A stretch of 5,754 nucleotides of DNA from Clostridiales bacterium. GTDB lineage: Bacteria > Bacillota > Clostridia > Oscillospirales > Ruminococcaceae. The DNA lies in assembly GCA_012800685.1 (NCBI GenBank), contig JAAZIT010000251.1, positions 1-5,754 on the forward strand, read 5' to 3'. Positions within the stretch are counted from its first letter, which is position 1. Each line of letters begins with the position of its first letter. Position numbers and translations under genes: made by a program. Positions 1-3,299 of the stretch are shown here, piece after piece. The notes beneath the pieces were generated by a model. The model was not told the DNA's origin. It was given only the letters and a program-made list of their open reading frames with translations, and made no database searches.

Positions 1-15
1 CCTTATGTCAAGAGT

Positions 16-229
16 TAATACCCAAACAAATTTAAGTATATCTTATCTTAAAAAGTTATTTACTTAACAATTGCAAATAAATATTACTTATTATGAGTAA
101 TATATTAACAAACACAAGTGAATATCTCGTCTTAAGATTTAATAACCTAACACTAGCAACTGCAAGTATCTCTCATCTTGAAAGATTTTACTCAACAACC
201 GCAAGTATATCTTCCATCTTAAGAATAGT
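16..229 (-). repeat. Degenerate tandem repeats of the groES 3' end (about five units, 41-46 bp period)
   Basis: The last ~40 bases of groES and its stop codon (188-229) recur, increasingly diverged, at about 147-187, 101-146, 60-100 and 16-59. The plus-strand core of each unit resembles GCAAGTATATCT followed by CATCTTAAGA. The CATCTT-type anchor falls at 215-220, 174-179, 128-133, about 88-93 and about 44-49, giving steps of 41, 46, 41 and 44. By hand, the 62-96 unit matches 191-225 at 25 of 35 aligned positions without gaps, and the 31-50 segment shares AAGTATATCTT and ATCTTAA with the groES unit. Read on the minus strand, the second unit still resembles codons for Lys-Met-x-Asp near the groES C-terminus, but it has indels and stops. 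I infer old tandem duplication of the gene end followed by decay. Positions 1-15 may be the end of a sixth unit. Confidence 0.7.
83..101. other. Small AT-only inverted repeat inside the repeat tract
   Basis: ATTACT (83-88) and AGTAAT (96-101) pair around a 7-base loop, and the pairing extends to 8 bp using 81-82 and 102-103. The stem contains only two G-C pairs and has no adjacent T-run on either strand, so I do not call it a terminator. It could be a weak structure in a groES read-through transcript or chance in AT-rich DNA. Confidence 0.25.
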
Positions 230-460
230 AAGCTCTTCGCCGTCGATTTTAACTTCCGTACCGCTATACTTACTCATAAGAACCTTGTCCCCAACCTTAA
301 CGCTCATTACCACGTCAGTTTTTCCAGGACCAACAGCTACAACCTCAGCTACCTGTGGCTTTTCTTTTGCAGCCCCAGCAAGAATAATACCGCTTTTAGT
401 TGTCTCCTCTGCCTCAACCATTTTAATAACTACTCTGTCCATTAAAGGTTTAATTGTCAT
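188..460 (-). CDS. groES: Co-chaperonin GroES (Hsp10, Cpn10)
   Basis: This encodes a 90-residue GroES, a normal bacterial length (about 90-97). GroES forms the heptameric lid that caps the GroEL chamber during ATP-driven protein folding in the cytoplasm. Family signatures are visible: the N-terminal IKPLMDRVVIK strand (residues 3-13), the mobile loop around residues 17-32 with the hydrophobic GroEL-contact tripeptide I25-I26-L27 after K22-S23-G24, the EVVAVGPG turn (39-46), VKVGDKVL (54-61), and the C-terminal LTILKMEDILAVVE (77-90). The ATG at 460-458 has an AAGGAGG ribosome binding site 8 bases upstream. Control is by HrcA at the upstream CIRCE element. groEL, its usual downstream partner, does not start in the 187 bases that remain before the window edge. 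The 3' end of the gene is the first unit of a degenerate tandem repeat running downstream. A long antisense frame over the gene is a shadow. Confidence 0.97.
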   Translation of the reverse strand: MTIKPLMDRVVIKMVEAEETTKSGIILAGAAKEKPQVAEVVAVGPGKTDVVMSVKVGDKVLMSKYSGTEVKIDGEELTILKMEDILAVVE

Positions 461-468
461 AAATGTTT

Positions 469-475
469 CCTCCTT
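469..475 (-). promoter_or_regulatory. groES ribosome binding site
   Basis: The minus strand reads AAGGAGG, a full Shine-Dalgarno match, 8 bases before the groES ATG. It fixes the start codon. Confidence 0.9.
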
Positions 476-503
476 AGTTCTATAAAAAATATTTTATTGT
501 TTT

Positions 504-522
504 TGCCTTTTAACGTAAGGCA
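504..522 (-). other. Hairpin in the groES mRNA leader
   Basis: TGCCTT and AAGGCA form a 6-bp stem with a 7-base loop. The hairpin lies about 30 bases upstream of the groES ribosome binding site and just downstream of the promoter-proximal -10 box. No T-run follows it directly, so it is not a terminator. It may stabilise the 5' end of the chaperonin transcript; this is inference only. Confidence 0.35.
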
Positions 523-531
523 CATAGTTGT

Positions 532-560
532 ATTATACATTAAAAAAATCTAAATGTAAA
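532..560 (-). promoter_or_regulatory. Candidate sigma-A promoter for groES, downstream of CIRCE
   Basis: On the minus strand, TTTACA (560-555) is separated by exactly 17 bases from a perfect TATAAT (537-532). Predicted initiation near 525 gives a leader of about 65 bases. By consensus this is the best promoter in the groES upstream region. It would place CIRCE just upstream of the -35 box rather than over the start site, which is not the commonest arrangement. Confidence 0.6.
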
Positions 561-568
561 ATACAAGT

Positions 569-595
569 TTAGCACTCGCTCTCTCTGAGTGCTAA
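569..595. promoter_or_regulatory. CIRCE operator (HrcA binding site)
   Basis: This is a perfect match to the CIRCE consensus, TTAGCACTC-N9-GAGTGCTAA, with arms at 569-577 and 587-595. CIRCE binds the HrcA repressor and controls groESL and dnaK operons in many bacteria. HrcA activity depends on GroEL, so titration of the chaperonin by misfolded protein relieves repression. Its position 109 bases upstream of the groES start, together with the gene order, makes assignment to groES secure. The hrcA gene is not in this window. Confidence 0.97.
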
Positions 596-599
596 TTCT

Positions 600-627
600 A
601 TTTTACCACCTGTAGAGAAAATTTCAA
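600..627 (-). promoter_or_regulatory. Second candidate groES promoter, upstream of CIRCE
   Basis: On the minus strand, TTGAAA (627-622) is separated by 16 bases from TAAAAT (605-600). Initiation would fall near 593, inside CIRCE, which is the classical position for HrcA repression. The match is weaker than the downstream candidate, but the geometry is more typical. The two could be a regulated and a basal promoter. Confidence 0.45.
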
Positions 628-762
628 GTGAATTTTGTATTTTTTACAAAAATTAGCAATTTGCACAAAATTTTTATTGTTAAAATATAATTTTCGTGTA
701 TATTCACAAGCGCTTAAAGGTTTTCGTTTCATATTCTTTTATAAACTTAAAAACATAAATCT

Positions 763-800
763 AGTTAACACATTGTCTATTTAATGTAAATATGTTAACT
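763..800. promoter_or_regulatory. Operator-like inverted repeat with 11-bp arms
   Basis: AGTTAACACAT (763-773) and ATATGTTAACT (790-800) are inverted copies with one mismatch and a 16-base spacer. Arm tips are about 27 bases apart centre to centre. Each arm contains the hexamer palindrome GTTAAC. It lies about 110 bases upstream of the predicted operon promoter. A binding site for a dimeric regulator, possibly the response regulator encoded here, is a guess from location only. Confidence 0.4.
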
Positions 801-818
801 AATCTCTAAAATGTAGAT

Positions 819-864
819 AAATCATAAATTATATTAAATACTTTATGATTTCGTTAAAGTATTT
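819..864. other. Two overlapping, mutually exclusive perfect stem-loops
   Basis: Stem 1 pairs AAATCATAAA (819-828) with TTTATGATTT (842-851): 10 bp perfect, 13-base loop. Stem 2 pairs AAATACTTTA (836-845) with TAAAGTATTT (855-864): 10 bp perfect, 9-base loop. The bases 842-845 belong to both, so the two stems cannot form together. The stems are AT-rich and stem 2 is followed only by TTTTG-type sequence, so terminator strength is doubtful. Whether this stretch is transcribed is unknown; the best rightward promoter lies downstream of it. Confidence 0.45.
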
Positions 865-888
865 TGTAATTAATTTTAAAGATTAACA

Positions 889-918
889 TTGAAGACATAA
901 AATAGTCACACTTATAAT
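889..918 (+). promoter_or_regulatory. Candidate promoter for the two-component/htrA operon (upstream copy)
   Basis: TTGAAG (889-894) is followed after 18 bases by a perfect TATAAT (913-918). The -10 box is centred in a 16-bp near-palindrome (907-922, CACACTTATAATTGTG, seven of eight pairs), which could let a repressor or the operon's own regulator block access. The predicted transcript would have a leader of about 185 bases before the response regulator. Confidence 0.45.
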
Positions 919-926
919 TGTGAATT

Positions 927-935
927 TGTTATAAT
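927..935 (+). promoter_or_regulatory. Candidate extended -10 promoter for the two-component/htrA operon
   Basis: TGTTATAAT is a perfect extended -10 element (TG-N-TATAAT). No good -35 lies 16-18 bases upstream, which extended -10 promoters can tolerate. It sits 17 bases downstream of the other candidate -10, so one or both could be used. Confidence 0.45.
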
Positions 936-948
936 GTAAGTACTAATT

Positions 949-953
949 GAGGA
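949..953 (+). promoter_or_regulatory. Ribosome binding site of the possible leader ORF
   Basis: GAGGA, within TTGAGGA, lies 8 bases before a TTG codon at 962. The spacing is ideal, and the signal is the main reason to consider translation of the leader. Confidence 0.35.
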
Positions 954-961
954 TTTGATAT

Positions 962-1105
962 TTGTTTATTCAAATTTACGAATCTGAATATGTTGGGACT
1001 GGTGGTTTCGTATATTGCCAATGGTCTTTAGGGGAAAGAAAAACAGGGACAAAAATATTAACATTTTTATACTTTGGTTATAAAATGTTAAAAATGAAAG
1101 GATGA
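962..1105 (+). CDS. Possible 47-residue leader peptide or small protein upstream of the response regulator
   Basis: An open frame of 47 codons starts at TTG (962-964), with GAGGA 8 bases upstream and a TGA directly before the frame opens. It ends at TGA 1103-1105, inside the response regulator's ribosome binding site and 5 bases before the preferred ATG at 1111. The peptide begins MFIQIYESEYVGTGG and ends YKMLKMKG. It has no transmembrane segment or family signature that I recognise and is basic at the C-terminus. The placement suggests translational coupling to the two-component system. Against it: the start is non-ATG, the ORF is short, an inverted repeat (1058-1091) lies inside it, and such an open frame could arise by chance. 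I treat it as tentative. Confidence 0.3.
   Translation: MFIQIYESEYVGTGGFVYCQWSLGERKTGTKILTFLYFGYKMLKMKG
1058..1091 (+). other. AU-rich hairpin just upstream of the response regulator ribosome binding site
   Basis: TTAACATTTTTATA (1058-1071) pairs with TATAAAATGTTAA (1079-1091) with one bulged T and a 7-base loop, giving about 13 pairs. It ends 6 bases before the AAAGGATG binding site. It could affect translation of the regulator or act as a mild thermosensitive structure; nothing in the sequence proves either. Confidence 0.4.
1097..1104 (+). promoter_or_regulatory. Response regulator ribosome binding site (decides the start)
   Basis: AAAGGATG contains AAGGA (1098-1102), 8 bases before the ATG at 1111. 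The earlier in-frame ATGs at 1102 and 1105 overlap or touch this site and are therefore poor starts. Confidence 0.65.
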
Positions 1106-1110
1106 TGAAA

Positions 1111-1806
1111 ATGTCACTAGGAAAAGTATTAGTCGTTGATGACGATAAGAACATTTGTGAACTATTAAGATTGTATCTTGAAAAAGAAGGATATAGTGTT
1201 ATTTTGTCACATGACGGAGAAGAAGCTATCGTTAAATTTAACGCATTAAAGCCTGACATTGTATTGCTAGACATAATGCTACCAAGCATGGACGGCTGGC
1301 AGGTATGTCGTGAAATTAGAAAGAAATCTAATGTGCCAATAATCATGATTACCGCTAAGGGTGAAACATTTGATAAGGTTCTAGGACTAGAACTAGGTGC
1401 AGATGACTACGTAGTTAAGCCATTTGACACTAAAGAGATTATCGCTAGAATTAAAGCTGTTTATAGACGAGTTGGTCAAGTTACTTCACAGACTGAAATT
1501 AAAGAAGTTAAATATGACAAGCTAAGCGTAAACATGACAAGATACGAGCTAAGAGTTGACGGAAAGGTGCTAGACACACCACCTAAGGAGCTTGAGCTAT
1601 TATTCCACCTTGCATCAAATCCTAATAGAGTATACACAAGAGACCAGCTTCTTGATGAAGTATGGGGCTTCGAGTACTACGGCGATTCAAGAACTATTGA
1701 CGTTCACGTTAAGAGACTTCGTGAAAAGCTTGAAGGCATATCTGACAAATGGGCATTAAAAACTGTTTGGGGTGTTGGATATAAATTCGAGGCTGAAGAA
1801 GAGTAA
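1111..1806 (+). CDS. OmpR/PhoB-family response regulator transcription factor
   Basis: A 231-residue two-component regulator of standard length. The receiver domain covers about residues 4-120: acidic pocket D10-D11, phospho-acceptor D54 in VLLDIMLPSMDG, T81, and K103 in VVKPF. A winged-helix DNA-binding domain covers about 132-227, with the TPPKELELLFHL helix region, the TRDQLLDEVWG segment and the recognition-helix segment SRTIDVHVKRLREKL near 193-207, ending in the VWGVGYKF wing. All key receiver residues are present, so it should be phosphorylated by the kinase encoded immediately downstream, then bind DNA as a dimer. The start at 1111 is chosen over 1102 because of Shine-Dalgarno spacing; the latter would add three residues. 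The stop overlaps the kinase start (TAATG), indicating translational coupling. It resembles WalR/CssR/PhoP-type regulators, but I cannot assign orthology, so no symbol is given. Confidence 0.95.
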   Translation: MSLGKVLVVDDDKNICELLRLYLEKEGYSVILSHDGEEAIVKFNALKPDIVLLDIMLPSMDGWQVCREIRKKSNVPIIMITAKGETFDKVLGLELGADDYVVKPFDTKEIIARIKAVYRRVGQVTSQTEIKEVKYDKLSVNMTRYELRVDGKVLDTPPKELELLFHLASNPNRVYTRDQLLDEVWGFEYYGDSRTIDVHVKRLREKLEGISDKWALKTVWGVGYKFEAEEE

Positions 1807-3284
1807 TGAAACGCACGCAGAGCATATTTGTTAAATATTTTTATATCTGTTCAGCAGCAATACTGATAAGCTTTTTATGCTTAGGTGCAGTATTGCTGCT
1901 CGTTTCTTCTAAATACTTTGTTGGTGAGAAACAGGATTTAATGACCAGCAATTTAAAAAAAGCTGTAAAGGATTCCCAAACAGAAATTGATGCCATAACA
2001 GCTGAAACTTGTCTATGGACAGATGAAAAAGGTGAATATGTATGGAAAGAAAAGATATCAGACATGCTTAATTCATATTCCCATTCAAGCAATGCCGACT
2101 ACCTTTTAATTGATGAAGATGGGAACCCCGTTGCCTTAAGTAACATTATAATTGATAAAAGCACATCAACCAATACTCTTTCACAAAAGGTTTTAGAACA
2201 GGTTACAACAAGTCCAAAGCTTTTTGAGTCAAACCTAGATAATTTTTTTAAAAAATCTCATTATAATATAATAATGAAGTTTGAAATAAATAATATCTTC
2301 ATTGGCGAAAACCAGCCCCATACCTTTTATATGATGGTATCAGGACCTGTTAGTAACCAAGATGCATCAGTTATGAGCATGATGAAGCTTTATTTAATGT
2401 CGGCTGTTGTTGTTATTTTGGTGGTTATAGTTATAGTATATATTGCAACCCTAAGATTAACTACTCCGATTAAAGAGATGGCTGAGGCTGCTAAAAAAAT
2501 TGGTACAGCGGACTTTACTCCTCAAGTGCCAGAATATGATATTACGGAATATAACGAGCTAGGTCATGCTATTAATGAGATGGCTGTGTCACTTGCAAAT
2601 TATGATAAAATGAGAACAGGCTTTGTTGCTAATGTATCTCACGAGTTAAGAACTCCAATGACATCAATCGGTGGCTTTGTTGACGGAATAATTGACGGAA
2701 CAATTCCAAAATCTGAAGAAAAGACATATCTAAGAAAAGTTTCTTTAGAAATAAAGCGACTAACTAGATTAGTTAAATCAATGCTTAACCTTGCCAAAAT
2801 TGAATCTGGAACATTAAAGCCAGATATGAAAGAGCTTAGTATAATTGAGCCGATTGCCGACTGCTTATTTAGCTTTGAAAGCAACATTGAGGAAAAGGAA
2901 CTTGAAATATTAGGACTTGACGTAGGAAGAATTAAGGTGTATGCTGATAATGACCTCATTCATCAGGTTTTTTATAATTTAATCGAAAACGCAATCAAGT
3001 TTGTAAATCAAGGCGGATATATAAAATTTGACTTCGATGTACAAGAGGACACCACTCTAGTTTCTATAACAAATAGTGGCGAGGGGCTCGATGAAGACGA
3101 GCTTCCTATGGTATTCGATAGATTTTATAAGACTGATCATTCACAAGGTGAAGACGCAAGTGGCGTAGGACTTGGGCTAAATATAGTTAAAACTATAGTA
3201 AAGCTCCATAGAGGTAAAATCGCCGTAACAAGCGTTAAAGGTGAGTATACTAGGTTTATAATTGAACTTAGAAATAGAGCATAA
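1806..3284 (+). CDS. Membrane sensor histidine kinase with HAMP domain
   Basis: A 492-residue sensor kinase, cognate to the preceding regulator by its one-base overlap. A first membrane helix lies at about residues 10-34, an extracytoplasmic sensor domain of ~160 residues at 35-193 (with a PAS/PDC-like stretch DYLLIDEDGNPVA at 98-110), and a second helix at about 194-215. A HAMP linker follows (about 216-268). The HisKA dimerisation domain has the H-box SHELRTP with phospho-acceptor H279. The HATPase domain has the N-box NLIENAIKF (391-399, N395), a G1-type box NSGEGL (423-428), the F-box FDRFY (437-441) and the G2 box GVGLGL (453-458). The G1 box has Asn where the Asp of DxGxG is usual; I believe this variant is tolerated in related kinases. 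There is no cytoplasmic PAS domain. Linkage to HtrA suggests sensing of envelope or secretion stress, as in CssS, but the ligand is unknown. Confidence 0.95.
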   Translation: MKRTQSIFVKYFYICSAAILISFLCLGAVLLLVSSKYFVGEKQDLMTSNLKKAVKDSQTEIDAITAETCLWTDEKGEYVWKEKISDMLNSYSHSSNADYLLIDEDGNPVALSNIIIDKSTSTNTLSQKVLEQVTTSPKLFESNLDNFFKKSHYNIIMKFEINNIFIGENQPHTFYMMVSGPVSNQDASVMSMMKLYLMSAVVVILVVIVIVYIATLRLTTPIKEMAEAAKKIGTADFTPQVPEYDITEYNELGHAINEMAVSLANYDKMRTGFVANVSHELRTPMTSIGGFVDGIIDGTIPKSEEKTYLRKVSLEIKRLTRLVKSMLNLAKIESGTLKPDMKELSIIEPIADCLFSFESNIEEKELEILGLDVGRIKVYADNDLIHQVFYNLIENAIKFVNQGGYIKFDFDVQEDTTLVSITNSGEGLDEDELPMVFDRFYKTDHSQGEDASGVGLGLNIVKTIVKLHRGKIAVTSVKGEYTRFIIELRNRA

Positions 3285-3288
3285 TTAC

Positions 3289-3295
3289 GGAGGGG
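3289..3295 (+). promoter_or_regulatory. htrA ribosome binding site supporting a TTG start
   Basis: GGAGGGG lies 4-6 bases before TTG at 3300. The first in-frame ATG is at 3324, 28 bases from this site, which is too far for efficient initiation. The signal therefore supports TTG. Confidence 0.75.
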
Positions 3296-3299
3296 TATC

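Larger units (their letters stand above)
600..1100. other. AT-rich divergent intergenic region between groES and the two-component operon
   Basis: About 500 bases without a confidently identified gene. The left end carries groES promoter sequence. The middle (633-864) contains inverted repeats at 633-651, 763-800, 819-851 and 836-864. A weak rightward -10-like TATAAT lies at 686-691 without a convincing -35. The right part has the probable operon promoter(s) at 889-935, a possible short leader ORF at 962-1105 and a hairpin at 1058-1091. TTAACA or its complement TGTTAA occurs at 678-683, 765-770, 793-798, 883-888, 1058-1063 and 1086-1091. Confidence 0.6.

Noticed and set aside
93..485. Plus-strand open frame of 130 codons, antisense to groES
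   Set aside because: It lies over the whole of the clearly conserved groES gene and the repeat tract. Its Ser/Thr/Leu/Ile-rich translation has no family features, so it is a mirror of groES codon use.
633..651. Hairpin TTTTGTA/TACAAAA with a T5 loop
   Set aside because: Seven almost entirely A-T pairs in very AT-rich DNA are expected by chance, and no T-run or gene boundary supports a terminator.
661..691. Rightward promoter TTGCAC with TATAAT
   Set aside because: The -35 matches only about half of the consensus and the spacer is 19 bases. It would need a ~400-base leader, so I leave it as a weak -10-like match.
785..798. WalR-box match (two TGTWAW half-sites)
   Set aside because: The half-sites are 8 bases apart, not the 11-base period (N5 spacer) of the known WalR consensus, so I do not call a WalR site.
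966..1346. Minus-strand open frame of 126 codons over the start of the response regulator
   Set aside because: It overlaps the receiver domain coding sequence in antisense, has no convincing ribosome binding site that I could see, and its translation looks random.
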